From Mycolicibacterium aubagnense (GTDB lineage: Bacteria > Actinomycetota > Actinomycetes > Mycobacteriales > Mycobacteriaceae): a DNA stretch of 64,000 nucleotides. The DNA is taken from assembly GCF_010730955.1 (NCBI RefSeq), contig NZ_AP022577.1, positions 2,666,001 through 2,730,000 on the forward strand, read 5' to 3'. The notes beneath the pieces were generated by a model, which saw only the letters and a program-made list of their open reading frames with translations, was not told where the DNA came from and did not search any database. The position numbers and the translations under genes were made by a program. Shown piece after piece: positions 26,040 to 34,957 of this stretch (its first letter is position 1; the number at the start of each line of letters is the position of its first letter).

Positions 26040-27014
26040 GTGTTCTTTGAATTGGACGAATCGCAGCGCGATTTCGCTGCGAGCATCGACGCCGCGCTGG
26101 GCGCGGCAGACGTGCCCGCCGCTGTTCGGGCGTGGGGCGGGGTCGAGAAGGCGGCCGACGCCGCTCCCGGCCGGAAAATCTGGTCGACCCTGGCCGACCT
26201 CGGCGTCACTGCGCTGAACGTGCCGGAAGAGTTCGACGGCATCGGCGCACACCCGGTGGATCTGGTTGTCGCCCTTGAGCGTCTGGGCTACTGGGCCGTC
26301 CCCGGTCCGGTCACCGAATCCATCGCCGTGGCCCCCGTGCTACTGGCATCGGAAGCCGGAGCTAAGCGGTCCGCAGAATTGGCCTCGGGCGAGCTCATCG
26401 CCACCGTCGCGCAGCCGCCACTGGCCCCGCGAGCCGTCGACGCCGACACCGCCGGTCTGATCCTGCTGGCCGGAGATGGTCAGGTGCAGGACGCCACGAT
26501 TGGGACTCAGCACCAGTCCGTCGACCCGGCCCGGCACCTGTTCGACGTCACCGCGACCGGCGAGGCCCAAACCGCCGACACTGCAAAGGCTTTCGAGTTC
26601 GGCGCACTGGCCACCGCCGCGCAGCTGGTCGGCGCCGGCCAGGCGATGCTCGACATGGCTGTCGCGTACGCCAAGCAGCGCACCCAGTTCGGCACCGTGA
26701 TCGGCTCCTACCAGGCCATCAAGCACAAGCTGGCCGACGTGCACATCGCCGTCGAGCTGGCCCGCCCGCTGGTCTACGGCGCCGCCCTGGCGCTTGCCGA
26801 CGGCTCGCCGACGCTGGCCCGCGACGTCAGCGCCGCCAAGGTGGCCGCGGGCGAGGCCGCGCTGCTGGCCGCCCGCTCGTCGCTGCAGACCCACGGCGCC
26901 ATCGGGTTCACGCAGGAACACGACCTGTCGCTGTTGCTGCTGCGCACGCAGGCGCTGCGCTCGGCGTGGGGCGACTCGACGTGGCACCGGACCCGCGTAC
27001 TGGAAGGGCTATGA
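26040..27014 (+). CDS. fadE32: Acyl-CoA dehydrogenase subunit FadE32
   Basis: 324 residues from GTG (VFFELDESQRDFAASID), with AGAGGG upstream. It is a short partner-type subunit: the C-terminal HGAIGFTQEHDLSLLLLRTQ replaces the GGTNEIQ-type segment of complete FadE proteins, as expected for the non-catalytic half of alpha2beta2 dehydrogenases. It overlaps fadE33 by 4 nt. Confidence 0.92.
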   Translation: MFFELDESQRDFAASIDAALGAADVPAAVRAWGGVEKAADAAPGRKIWSTLADLGVTALNVPEEFDGIGAHPVDLVVALERLGYWAVPGPVTESIAVAPVLLASEAGAKRSAELASGELIATVAQPPLAPRAVDADTAGLILLAGDGQVQDATIGTQHQSVDPARHLFDVTATGEAQTADTAKAFEFGALATAAQLVGAGQAMLDMAVAYAKQRTQFGTVIGSYQAIKHKLADVHIAVELARPLVYGAALALADGSPTLARDVSAAKVAAGEAALLAARSSLQTHGAIGFTQEHDLSLLLLRTQALRSAWGDSTWHRTRVLEGL

Positions 27015-27955
27015 CTGTGAGCGAAGAACGGGAGATGCTGCGCGCCACCGTCGCAGCGCTGGTCGAGAGGCACGCGGGCCCGGAGGCCGTGCGAGCCGCC
27101 ATCGAGTCCGAGAAGGGCTACGACGAGAAGCTCTGGCAAATGCTGTGCGAGCAGGTCGGCGCCGCGGCGCTGGTCGTTCCCGAAGAACTCGGCGGCGCCG
27201 GCGGCGAATTGGGCGACGCCGCAGTCGTTCTCGAGGAGCTGGCCAAGGGCCTGGTCCCGACGCCGCTGCTTGGCACCACGCTGGCCGAACTGGCTCTGCT
27301 CGCCGTCGGCGAGGAAGAGCCACTGGAAGGCCTGGCCGAGGGAACGTCCATCGGCACCGTTGTTTTCGACGCCGGTTACGTCATCAACGGCGACGTCGCC
27401 GACGTGGTCATCGCCGCGCAGGACGGCCAGCTGAGCCGCTGGACCGACAACACCGTCACCCCGGCCACCGCGATGGACCCGACCCGTCGGCTCGCCGCGG
27501 TCAGCCCGGGCAGCACTGCTGCCCTCGGCGCCGACCCCGGCCTGGCGGACACCGCGGCCATCCTGATGGCGGTCGAGCAGGTCGCCGCCGCGAGCCGCTG
27601 CCTGGACCTGACCGTGGCCTACTCCAAGGACCGTGTGCAGTTCGGCCGCCCGATCGGCAGTTTCCAGGCCCTCAAGCACCGGATGTCGGACCTGTACGTC
27701 AAGGTGTCGGCCGCCCGGGCCATCGTCAACGACGCCATCGCCGACCCGACGCCCACGAACGCGTCGCTGGCGCGGTACCTGGCCACCGAGGCGTTCAATG
27801 CCGTTGCCGGCGAAGCGATCCAGATGCACGGCGGCATCGCGATCACGTGGGAAAGCGACATCCAGTTCTACTTCAAGCGGGCGCACGGCAGTGCGCAGCT
27901 GCTCGGGTCGTCGCGGGAGCACCTGCGTCGCCTCGACGCCGAAGTGCTGCGCTGA
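27011..27955 (+). CDS. fadE33: Acyl-CoA dehydrogenase subunit FadE33
   Basis: 314 residues, starting in an ATGA overlap with fadE32. It is a partner-type subunit with VPEELGGAGGELGDAAVV near residue 55 and IQMHGGIAITWESDIQFYFKR at the C terminus. It is expected to pair with FadE31 in late ring C/D catabolism. Order and length match Rv3564. Confidence 0.92.
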   Translation: MTVSEEREMLRATVAALVERHAGPEAVRAAIESEKGYDEKLWQMLCEQVGAAALVVPEELGGAGGELGDAAVVLEELAKGLVPTPLLGTTLAELALLAVGEEEPLEGLAEGTSIGTVVFDAGYVINGDVADVVIAAQDGQLSRWTDNTVTPATAMDPTRRLAAVSPGSTAALGADPGLADTAAILMAVEQVAAASRCLDLTVAYSKDRVQFGRPIGSFQALKHRMSDLYVKVSAARAIVNDAIADPTPTNASLARYLATEAFNAVAGEAIQMHGGIAITWESDIQFYFKRAHGSAQLLGSSREHLRRLDAEVLR

Positions 27956-27980
27956 CTTCCACCTCGTCTAACGTCAGAGC

Positions 27981-29156
27981 ATGACCAATCCGGTAGCGCT
28001 GCGCGCAGGCATTCCACCGTTCTATGTGATGGACGTGTGGCTGGCCGCGGCCGAACGCCAGCGCAGCCACGGCGACCTGGTGAACCTGTCGGCGGGACAA
28101 CCCGCCGCCAAGGCGCCGGCACCCATCCGGGCTGCGGCGGCTGAGGCGCTGGCCAACGACAACCTCGGATACACCGTCGCCCTGGGCATTCCGGAGCTGC
28201 GAGAGGCGATCGCCAAGTCATACCTCGACCGGTACGGCGTCGAGGTCGAACCGGACGCGGTCGTGATCACCACCGGGTCGACCGGCGGCTTTCTGCTGGC
28301 GTTCCTGTCGTGCTTCGACGTCGGTGACCGGGTCGCGGTGGCCAGCCCGGGCTATCCCTGCTACCGAAACATCTTGTCGGCCCTGGGCTGCGAGGTCGTC
28401 GAGGTGCCGTGTGGCCCCGAAACCCGTTTCCACCCAACCATTTCCATGTTGGCGCAGCTGGACCCGCCGGTGAAGGGCCTGATCATCGCCAGCCCCAACA
28501 ACCCGACCGGCACAGTGCTGCCCGCCGAGGATCTGGCTGCCATCGCCACCTGGTGCGACGACAACTCCGTGCAGTTGATCAGCGACGAGCTGTACCACGG
28601 CCTCATCTACGACGACGCGCCCGCAACCAGTTGCGCCTGGGAGACCTCGCGCAATGCCATCGTGGTCAACAGCTTTTCGAAGTACTTCGCCATGACCGGC
28701 TGGCGGCTGGGCTGGCTGCTGGTGCCCGAACCGCTGCGTCGCGCCGTGGATTGTCTGACCGGCAACTTCTCCATCTGCCCGCCGACGCTGCCGCAGTATG
28801 CGGCGGTCGCCGCGTTCACGCCGGAGGCCATCTCCGAAGCCGACTCGCTCGTGCACCACTATGCGGAGAACCGGGCGCTGCTGCTCGCCGGACTGGCCGA
28901 GGTGGGGCTGGACAAGCTGGCACCTGCCGATGGTGCGTTCTACGTGTACGCCGACATCTCCAACTACTCGACGGACTCGCTCGCGTTCTGCGAGAAACTC
29001 CTCGCCGATACGGGTCTGGCGATCGCGCCGGGCGTGGATTTCGACACCCGGCACGGCGGATCGTTCGTGCGCTTGTCGTTCGCCGGGCCGAAGTCCGATA
29101 TCGAAGAAGCGCTGCGCCGGCTGGGTCCGTGGCTCGCCGCGGGCCGGCAGGGGTAG
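27981..29156 (+). CDS. aspB: Pyridoxal-phosphate aminotransferase, AspB (Rv3565-like)
   Basis: A 391-residue fold-type I aminotransferase. PLP signatures are SPNNPTGT at 171-178, DELYHGLIY and the Schiff-base Lys at about 234 in NSFSKYFAMTGWRLG. It is annotated as aspartate-type in M. tuberculosis, but its substrate there is not firmly proven. It closes the KstR2-controlled fadD3-fadE31-32-33 run (25 nt after fadE33). It is the last conserved gene before the accessory insert. Confidence 0.88.
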   Translation: MTNPVALRAGIPPFYVMDVWLAAAERQRSHGDLVNLSAGQPAAKAPAPIRAAAAEALANDNLGYTVALGIPELREAIAKSYLDRYGVEVEPDAVVITTGSTGGFLLAFLSCFDVGDRVAVASPGYPCYRNILSALGCEVVEVPCGPETRFHPTISMLAQLDPPVKGLIIASPNNPTGTVLPAEDLAAIATWCDDNSVQLISDELYHGLIYDDAPATSCAWETSRNAIVVNSFSKYFAMTGWRLGWLLVPEPLRRAVDCLTGNFSICPPTLPQYAAVAAFTPEAISEADSLVHHYAENRALLLAGLAEVGLDKLAPADGAFYVYADISNYSTDSLAFCEKLLADTGLAIAPGVDFDTRHGGSFVRLSFAGPKSDIEEALRRLGPWLAAGRQG

Positions 29157-29216
29157 CTGTCGCGTTTGCCACACAACCGGCGAGAACGAACGGCCGACCG
29201 GTACCATCGGTCCGCA

Positions 29217-30023
29217 ATGTCCGAGGAAACCGACAACCCAGAACCGGAAGTTACTGACGACTTACCGGTGAACCGCGAGGGTCTCGAACGGCACGGCATC
29301 AAGCTGTCCACGCCCATCGGTGAGATTGCCATTGCGATCTCGACGCCGCGCGGTGGTTTGGCGATCCCGAAGCGATTCGATCCGCTCGGCCTGGCCAACC
29401 GCGCCCTCGGTGTCGCGAAGTTCGGTTTCAAGCTGGCCGCCTGGGGTGGCGAGCAGATTGCGATCGCCACCAAGACCACCGTCGAAGCCATCGAGATGGC
29501 CCCCGAGCGCACGCCCGCTCCGGCACCGCAGAAACAGCCGGCCGCGCAGTCCCTGCACGGCAAGCTCGGCGGACTCCTCGACCGCGCGCTCGACCAGAGC
29601 ACCGCCGACGGGCGCACCGAGCTCTATCACCGACTGCTCGATCAGCTGGTTGCCGACGAGGCCCGCATCATCGGTGCGCTGTCCGACAACGAGTCGTCAC
29701 CGCTGGTGAACATCTACCCGCGAAACCGCAGTGCCGCGACCCTGGAGAACGCGTGCCTCATCGGCCGCACCGCCAACGTTGCGCTGCCGCAAATGGTGCC
29801 GCAATACGTCAGCCACCTGCTGGCCCTCGGGTTGGTCGAGACCGTCCCCGAAGACCCGGACCTGAAGGCCGACTACGAAATCCTCAGCGCGGAGTCGATG
29901 GTGTTGAAGGCCATCAAGGACGCGTCACGAGGCCCCTTTCCGGCACGCGTCGAGAAGCTTGCGCTGCAGCTGTCGGAACTGGGCCGCGGGCTGTGGGAAG
30001 CGGCGATGCAGGACGGCTCGTAG
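29217..30023 (+). CDS. Abi-alpha (DUF4393-like) protein
   Basis: 268 residues. The C-terminal half resembles the Abi-alpha/DUF4393 family: LLDQLVADEARIIGALSD, then NACLIGRTANVALPQMVPQYVSHLLALGLVE. The N-terminal half has a Pro/Glu-rich lead and a hydrophobic, Gly-rich stretch (GLAIPKRFDPLGLANRALGVAKFGFKLAAWGG) that may associate with membrane. The family was named for abortive phage infection, but most members are uncharacterised. It lies at the junction between aspB and the large insert, on the same strand as aspB (60-nt gap). Confidence 0.6.
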   Translation: MSEETDNPEPEVTDDLPVNREGLERHGIKLSTPIGEIAIAISTPRGGLAIPKRFDPLGLANRALGVAKFGFKLAAWGGEQIAIATKTTVEAIEMAPERTPAPAPQKQPAAQSLHGKLGGLLDRALDQSTADGRTELYHRLLDQLVADEARIIGALSDNESSPLVNIYPRNRSAATLENACLIGRTANVALPQMVPQYVSHLLALGLVETVPEDPDLKADYEILSAESMVLKAIKDASRGPFPARVEKLALQLSELGRGLWEAAMQDGS

Positions 30024-30038
30024 CGTCCGACCTGGTCG

Positions 30039-30920
30039 CTACGGCACGAAGGTTGCCGTTGCCGACGCGTGGGTGACACCACTGCCGGACACCACCGTGA
30101 GCTCGGCGCCGTCAGCGGTGGGGGTGCCCTCGACCCGTACCACGTCGCCCATGAACACCGGCCTCTGCAAGCGGAACGTAAGTGCCGCGACTGCTCGGTC
30201 AGCAGCCTTCGCACGCACCAGTTCTGCCATGTGCACTGCGAGCAGCGGGCCGTGGACCACGAGCGCGGGGAACCCCTCGACGGCGGTTGCGTACTCGGCG
30301 TCATAGTGGATGCGGTGTGCGTTTGCTGTGAGCGCACTGAACCGGAACAACAGCGGCGACGACAACCGCGGATTCGATACCCACGGAGTGCGGCTCTCCC
30401 CCAACGGATTTCGATTGACATCTCCGGACAGTGCGCCACCGGCAGCACTGCGGTAGAAGAGGTCCTGTTCCTCGACGATTCGCACCACCCCACGTTGGCG
30501 GTACTCGTGGCGGACAGTGACGAACAGCATCTCGCCGCTGCGACCGTTCTTCACGGCGACGTCAACGACCTCGGCCTGGCGGTGAACCGGCTCACCCACC
30601 GTCAGCGGCTCGGTGATGCCGAGACGTCCCCCCGCGAACATCCGGCGCCGGTGCGGAATCGGCGGAAGGAACGGCCCGTCAGCGGGGTGGCCGTCCTCCC
30701 CGAGGTCCGAGGACAGCGGCCAGGGCGACTGGCAGTACAGCCAGTGCCACAACGGTGGCACCGTCCCGGCCGGAGACACGGCAAGGTCCAAGGTGGCGGC
30801 GAGCGAGTGCAGCCGGGCCGGGTCGACATGGTCGTCCACCTCTTCCCGGCCGGGCTGCCAGTTCCCGATCCAGTCGTGCATCGTCGGCGTCATCGTTGTC
30901 AAACGTCTCACCTTCTCCAT
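30039..30920 (-). CDS. HTD2-type MaoC/hotdog dehydratase (mesaconyl/itaconyl-CoA hydratase-like)
   Basis: 293 residues in two hotdog halves. The first has FLPPIPHRRRMFAGGRL and the second carries the hydratase signature HRIHYDAEYATAVEGFPALVVHGPLLAVHMAELV. This architecture matches 3-methylfumaryl-, mesaconyl-C4- or itaconyl-CoA hydratases. In-frame ATGs at 30893 and 30881 are alternative starts. The insert also encodes a CoA-transferase (36864-38045) and a CitE-like lyase (38767-39576), which together could form a transfer-hydration-cleavage sequence. That linkage is inference. Confidence 0.75.
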   Translation of the reverse strand: MEKVRRLTTMTPTMHDWIGNWQPGREEVDDHVDPARLHSLAATLDLAVSPAGTVPPLWHWLYCQSPWPLSSDLGEDGHPADGPFLPPIPHRRRMFAGGRLGITEPLTVGEPVHRQAEVVDVAVKNGRSGEMLFVTVRHEYRQRGVVRIVEEQDLFYRSAAGGALSGDVNRNPLGESRTPWVSNPRLSSPLLFRFSALTANAHRIHYDAEYATAVEGFPALVVHGPLLAVHMAELVRAKAADRAVAALTFRLQRPVFMGDVVRVEGTPTADGAELTVVSGSGVTHASATATFVP

Positions 30921-30975
30921 CGGTATCCAACACGGTGACTCGACAACCGTTGCGCCACAGCGGCTTGAGCGACAA

Positions 30976-31248
30976 TCAGGCGAAGCGTATGAACAGCCCG
31001 ATCAGAGCTGACGCGACAACGATGATCCATGCATCGAAGACGGCGACCAACCCGAACGGCGCATGGCGTAACTCCATGAAATAGCGGCCGACGAAGCGCA
31101 CCTTGACGAACGCGATCAGCAGGATCACCACCCCGGCAAATTCTTGCCCCAGTCCGTGCCCGACGCCGACGAACCAGGACGTCAATGTCGCCGCAATCAG
31201 GCCGAACCACACCAACGTCGTCTTGCTGCGAAAGAGGTTGAAAGTCAT
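30976..31248 (-). CDS. Cytochrome c oxidase subunit IV-like small membrane protein
   Basis: 90 residues with three hydrophobic helices (VWFGLIAATLTSWFVG, AGVVILLIAFVKVRFVGRYFME, AWIIVVASALIGLFI), the prokaryotic COX4/NorF pattern. It starts in a 1-nt TGATG overlap with the upstream subunit III-like gene, so the pair is co-translated. No catalytic subunit gene lies nearby. Confidence 0.75.
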   Translation of the reverse strand: MTFNLFRSKTTLVWFGLIAATLTSWFVGVGHGLGQEFAGVVILLIAFVKVRFVGRYFMELRHAPFGLVAVFDAWIIVVASALIGLFIRFA

Positions 31249-31835
31249 CACTTCACCAAGTAGAGGAGCGGAAAGATGATGATCCAGAGCAGATCGACCA
31301 TGTGCCAAAAACAGGCCGCTCCATCGAGATAGGAGTGCTGCCATTCGGTCAGCTCGGATCGCCGCGTCAGCGTCACCATGAACCACAGCAGTCCGATTCC
31401 GACGGCGACGTGGACCAGGTGCAGGCCCGTCATGACGTAGAAGTACGTGAAGAATTGATCAGTGGCGGGCCCGAAACCCTGAGATATCTTCTGCGCGTAT
31501 TCAACACCCTTGTTCACCACAAACAACGCGCCGCACGCCATGGCGCCGATGATCAACCGTCCGGCCAGGGCATTCGCCCGCTGCCGCACGGCACGCACCG
31601 CCGTGACGACCAGTAGCGAACTAGTCAGCAGGATCAGCGTGTTGGCCACTCCGAACGTCGGGTTCAACCGGGCCTGCGAGCCGTCGAACAACACCGGGTC
31701 GGCACCTCGGTAATAGAGATACACGCCGAACAAAACGGCGAACACCGTCATATCGCCGAAGAGGAAGACCCAGGTTCCCTCTTCGCCGGGCAGTCTCCGC
31801 GCCTGCCGGTCGGCCCTTCCGACTACTGCCACCAT
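31248..31835 (-). CDS. Heme-copper oxidase subunit III-like protein (NorE type)
   Basis: 195 residues, five to six membrane helices. Signatures are EEGTWVFLFGDMTVFAVLF, then TYFYVMTGLHLVHVAVGIGLLWF and ACFWHMVDLLWIIIFPLLYL, typical of subunit III/NorE. It has no metal-binding catalytic core itself. The ATG is 8 nt from the shared AT-rich motif at 31843-31857, and it diverges from an acyl-CoA dehydrogenase gene. Why a catabolic insert carries this pair is unclear. Confidence 0.8.
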   Translation of the reverse strand: MVAVVGRADRQARRLPGEEGTWVFLFGDMTVFAVLFGVYLYYRGADPVLFDGSQARLNPTFGVANTLILLTSSLLVVTAVRAVRQRANALAGRLIIGAMACGALFVVNKGVEYAQKISQGFGPATDQFFTYFYVMTGLHLVHVAVGIGLLWFMVTLTRRSELTEWQHSYLDGAACFWHMVDLLWIIIFPLLYLVK

Positions 31836-31842
31836 GCCAAAG

Positions 31843-31857
31843 AATTTAACATAGAAT
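31843..31857. promoter_or_regulatory. Insert-specific operator/promoter motif, site A
   Basis: Read on the minus strand this is ATTCTATGTTAAATT, identical to the site at 33781-33795. It sits between divergent genes, 8 nt from one start and 23 nt from the other. A TetR-type regulator of the insert (33029-33736) is the likely binder. Confidence 0.6.
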
Positions 31858-31880
31858 AGATTTTTGTCTATGCTGCTCGC

Positions 31881-33032
31881 ATGACCACGCTCAGCACTGA
31901 AGAGGCCTTCCTGATCCAGACGGTGCGGGAGTTCATCGACCGCGAGGTAAAGCCGAGCGTGCAGGAGGTCGAGCACGCCAATGAATACCCCGACAAATGG
32001 ATCGAGCAGATGAAGGCGATCGGGATCTACGGCTTGGCCGTCCCCGAAGCCTATGGCGGCGCCCCGGTTTCGATGCCGTGTTATGCCCGCGTCACCCAGG
32101 AGTTGGCGCGGGGCTGGATGAGTCTGGCCGGGGCGATGGGCGGACACACCGTCGTCGCCAAGTTGCTGACCCTGTTCGGCACCGAGGAACAGAAACAGAC
32201 CTATCTGCCGAAGATGGCGACCGGCGAGATCAGGGCCACCATGGCGCTCACCGAACCGGGCGGCGGATCGGACCTGCAGGCCATGACCACCGTCGCGAAG
32301 CGCGACGGCGATGAGCTGGTGATCACCGGCGCCAAGACCTGGATCTCGAACGCGCGGCGCTCACAGCTGATCGCCCTGTTGTGCAAGACCGATCCGGCGG
32401 CACAGCCCAAACACCAGGGCATCTCGATCGTGCTGGTCGAACACGGGCCGGGGCTGACGGTGTCGCGCGACCTGCCCAAGCTCGGCTACAAGGGCGTGGA
32501 ATCCTGCGAACTGGCCTTCGACAACTACCGCACCAGCACCTCAGCGATCCTGGGCTGCGCACCGGGCAAAGGCTTCGGCCAGATGATGAAGGGCCTGGAG
32601 ACCGGCCGTATCCAGGTGGCCGCCCGAGCCCTCGGCGTCGCCACCGCCGCATTGGAGGACGCGTTGGCGTACGCGCAGCAGCGCGAGAGTTTCGGCCAGC
32701 CCATCTGGAAGCACCAGTCGATCGGCAACTACCTGGCCGACATGGCAACCAAGCTGACGGCGGCCCGTCAACTCACCTGGTACGCCGCCGAGCGCTATGA
32801 CAGCGGCGATCGCTGCGACATGGAGGCCGGGATGGCGAAATTGTTCGCCTCCGAAACCGCCATGGAAATCGCGCTCAACGCCGTCCGCATCCACGGTGGA
32901 TATGGCTACTCCACCGAATACGACGTGGAACGGTATTTCCGGGATGCCCCACTCATGATCGTCGGCGAAGGCACCAACGAAATCCAGCGCAACGTCATCG
33001 CCGCCCAACTGGTGTCCCGCGGCGGCATGTGA
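31881..33032 (+). CDS. Acyl-CoA dehydrogenase
   Basis: A complete 383-residue acyl-CoA dehydrogenase. ALTEPGGGSDLQAM and ITGAKTWISNARRSQLIALL mark the middle domain, and MIVGEGTNEIQRNVIAAQLV the C terminus. It is preceded by the shared AT-rich motif and followed by a TetR gene in a GTGA overlap, so enzyme and regulator are one transcript. The substrate is unknown; the residues around the active site do not allow a choice between linear and ring acyl-CoA. Confidence 0.88.
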   Translation: MTTLSTEEAFLIQTVREFIDREVKPSVQEVEHANEYPDKWIEQMKAIGIYGLAVPEAYGGAPVSMPCYARVTQELARGWMSLAGAMGGHTVVAKLLTLFGTEEQKQTYLPKMATGEIRATMALTEPGGGSDLQAMTTVAKRDGDELVITGAKTWISNARRSQLIALLCKTDPAAQPKHQGISIVLVEHGPGLTVSRDLPKLGYKGVESCELAFDNYRTSTSAILGCAPGKGFGQMMKGLETGRIQVAARALGVATAALEDALAYAQQRESFGQPIWKHQSIGNYLADMATKLTAARQLTWYAAERYDSGDRCDMEAGMAKLFASETAMEIALNAVRIHGGYGYSTEYDVERYFRDAPLMIVGEGTNEIQRNVIAAQLVSRGGM

Positions 33033-33736
33033 CAGCTCGCCCATATCATCGGACAATGGCCCGAAGCAGCGGCAACGCCCGAACCCCGGATGAGTCCGAC
33101 AGCAAGTCACAGCGGACGCGCGCCCGCATCCTCGATGCCGCCGCACATGTCCTGAGCGCCAAGGGCTACGCCGGCACCCGACTGACGGACGTAGCGAAGT
33201 ACGCCGAGCTGCAGGCTCCGGCCATCTACTACTACTTCCCCTCCCGTGAGGACCTCATCGAGGAGGTGATGTTTGCGGGTATCAGCGATATGCGCCGGTA
33301 TCTGCAAGAGGAATTGGACAAGCTGCCCGACGGCACCGCGCCGATCGACCGGATCCTGGCCGCGGTCGAGGCGCACCTGCGACACGAACTCGAATTGTCC
33401 GACTACGCGACGGCATCCATCCGTAACTCTGGTCAGGTTCCCGAACATCTGCGCGCCCGCCAGGAGAAGGAAACGGCGGCATACAACCGAATCTGGTTGC
33501 GCCTTTTCACCAAAGCCGCCGACGAAGGGCAGATCAGGAGCGATCTCGACACCCGCGTCGCCATGAACCTCGTCCTCGGCGCGCTGAACTGGGCCGCGGA
33601 ATGGTGGAACCCCAAGCGGACATCCATCGACACCGTGGTCACCAACGCCCAGAGCATCGTGCGCGCCGGCATCTGCCCACCGGCATCACCAGCATCACCG
33701 GTGAAGCCGCACCGCGAGCGCAGCCCCAAGGCGTAA
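33029..33736 (+). CDS. TetR-family transcriptional regulator of the insert
   Basis: 235 residues from the GTG in a GTGA overlap with the preceding gene; an ATG at 33056 is the alternative. The helix-turn-helix is RILDAAAHVLSAKGYAGTRL then DVAKYAELQAPAIYYYFPSREDLI, with a helical ligand domain and a Pro/Ser-rich tail. It is the only regulator gene in the 29-kb insert, so it is the prime candidate to bind the AT-rich motif found near 31843, 33781, 43764 and 57153. An acyl-CoA effector is likely by analogy with KstR2 and FadR-type TetR proteins. Confidence 0.85.
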   Translation: MTARPYHRTMARSSGNARTPDESDSKSQRTRARILDAAAHVLSAKGYAGTRLTDVAKYAELQAPAIYYYFPSREDLIEEVMFAGISDMRRYLQEELDKLPDGTAPIDRILAAVEAHLRHELELSDYATASIRNSGQVPEHLRARQEKETAAYNRIWLRLFTKAADEGQIRSDLDTRVAMNLVLGALNWAAEWWNPKRTSIDTVVTNAQSIVRAGICPPASPASPVKPHRERSPKA

Positions 33737-33780
33737 CCACCCATTCCGCAGGCTCAGCCTGACGGCTGTGCGCAGTTTTG

Positions 33781-33795
33781 ATTCTATGTTAAATT
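33781..33795. promoter_or_regulatory. Insert-specific operator/promoter motif, site B
   Basis: ATTCTATGTTAAATT ends 6 nt before the ATG of the thiolase. The internal TATGTT could act as a -10 element of a leaderless transcript, with the motif as overlapping operator. It is a 15/15 match to site A. Confidence 0.6.
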
Positions 33796-33801
33796 AATTT
33801 C

Positions 33802-34953
33802 ATGACTGAGGCTTACATTGTTGACGCTGTCCGCACCCCCGTCGGGCGTCGACGCGGTGGATTGTCCGGTGCGCATCCCGCCGACCTGGCGGCACACGTC
33901 ATCAAGACTGTGGTGGGGCGCCAGGATATCGACCCCGCCGCGATCGATGACGTCATCCTGGGCTGCCTGGACAACATCGGCTCGCAGGCCGGCGATATCG
34001 CGCGCACCGCGGCACTCGCCGCGGGATTGCCCGAGTCGGTTCCCGGTGTCACGATCGACCGCCAGTGCGGATCAGCCCAGCAGGCAGTGCATTTCGCCGC
34101 GCAGGGCGTGATGAGCGGCACCGTCGACCTCGTCGTGGCCGGCGGGGTGCAGAAGATGAGCCAGTTCCCGATCCTGTCGGCCTTCGCCGCCGGCGAGCCG
34201 TACGGTTCGACGGATCCGTGGACCGGGTGCGAAGGATGGCACGCCCGGTACGGCGATCAGGAGATCTCGCAGTTCCGCGGGGCGGAGATGATCGCCGCCC
34301 AATGGAAGCTGTCCCGTGAAGACAACGAGCGGTTCGCGATGACCAGCCATGAGCGCGCGCTCGCCGCCATCGAGCAGGGCTACTTCGCCCGGGAGATCAC
34401 CGAATACGCCGGAATCAGCACCGACGAAGGCCCCCGCGCGGACACGTCGCCCGAGAAGATGGCGGCGTTGCCCACCCTCGTCGACGGTGGCGTTCTCACC
34501 GCTGCAGTGGCCAGCCAAATCTCTGATGGCGCAGCGGCATTGCTCATCGCCTCCGCTGACGCCGTGGACCGGTTCAACCTGACCCCGCGCGCCCGTATCC
34601 ACCACATGTCGGTGCGCGGCGCCGATCCGGTGATGATGCTCAGCGCGCCGATTCCGGCCACCCAGCACGCGTTGAAGCGGGCCGGAATGTCCATCGACGA
34701 CATCGATGTCGTGGAGATCAACGAGGCCTTCGCGCCGGTCGTCCTGGCCTGGATCACCGAACTCGGTGCCGACCCGTCGAAGGTCAACCCCAACGGCGGC
34801 GCCATCGCACTGGGTCACCCCATCGGCTGCACCGGAGCCCGGCTGATGACCTCGATGCTGCACGAACTGGAACGCACCGGCGGACGCTACGGCCTGCAGA
34901 CCATGTGTGAAGGCGGTGGCCAGGCCAACGTCACCATCATCGAACGGATCTGA
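33802..34953 (+). CDS. Beta-ketothiolase, FadA6-like paralogue
   Basis: A 383-residue thiolase. Cys in DRQCGSAQQ at about 89, His in [15 protein letters not shown], second Cys in TMCEGGGQANV. Long stretches match FadA6 (19270-20424) nearly word for word, for example RYGDQEISQFRGAEMIA. It is therefore a second FadA6-type enzyme, expected to act on a similar branched or alicyclic beta-keto-CoA ester. An acyl-CoA dehydrogenase gene follows after 4 nt. Confidence 0.88.
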   Translation: MTEAYIVDAVRTPVGRRRGGLSGAHPADLAAHVIKTVVGRQDIDPAAIDDVILGCLDNIGSQAGDIARTAALAAGLPESVPGVTIDRQCGSAQQAVHFAAQGVMSGTVDLVVAGGVQKMSQFPILSAFAAGEPYGSTDPWTGCEGWHARYGDQEISQFRGAEMIAAQWKLSREDNERFAMTSHERALAAIEQGYFAREITEYAGISTDEGPRADTSPEKMAALPTLVDGGVLTAAVASQISDGAAALLIASADAVDRFNLTPRARIHHMSVRGADPVMMLSAPIPATQHALKRAGMSIDDIDVVEINEAFAPVVLAWITELGADPSKVNPNGGAIALGHPIGCTGARLMTSMLHELERTGGRYGLQTMCEGGGQANVTIIERI

Positions 34954-34957
34954 CCCG

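Noticed and set aside
29217..30023. Full phage-defence island
   Set aside because: Only one Abi-alpha-like gene is present, with no further defence genes on either side.
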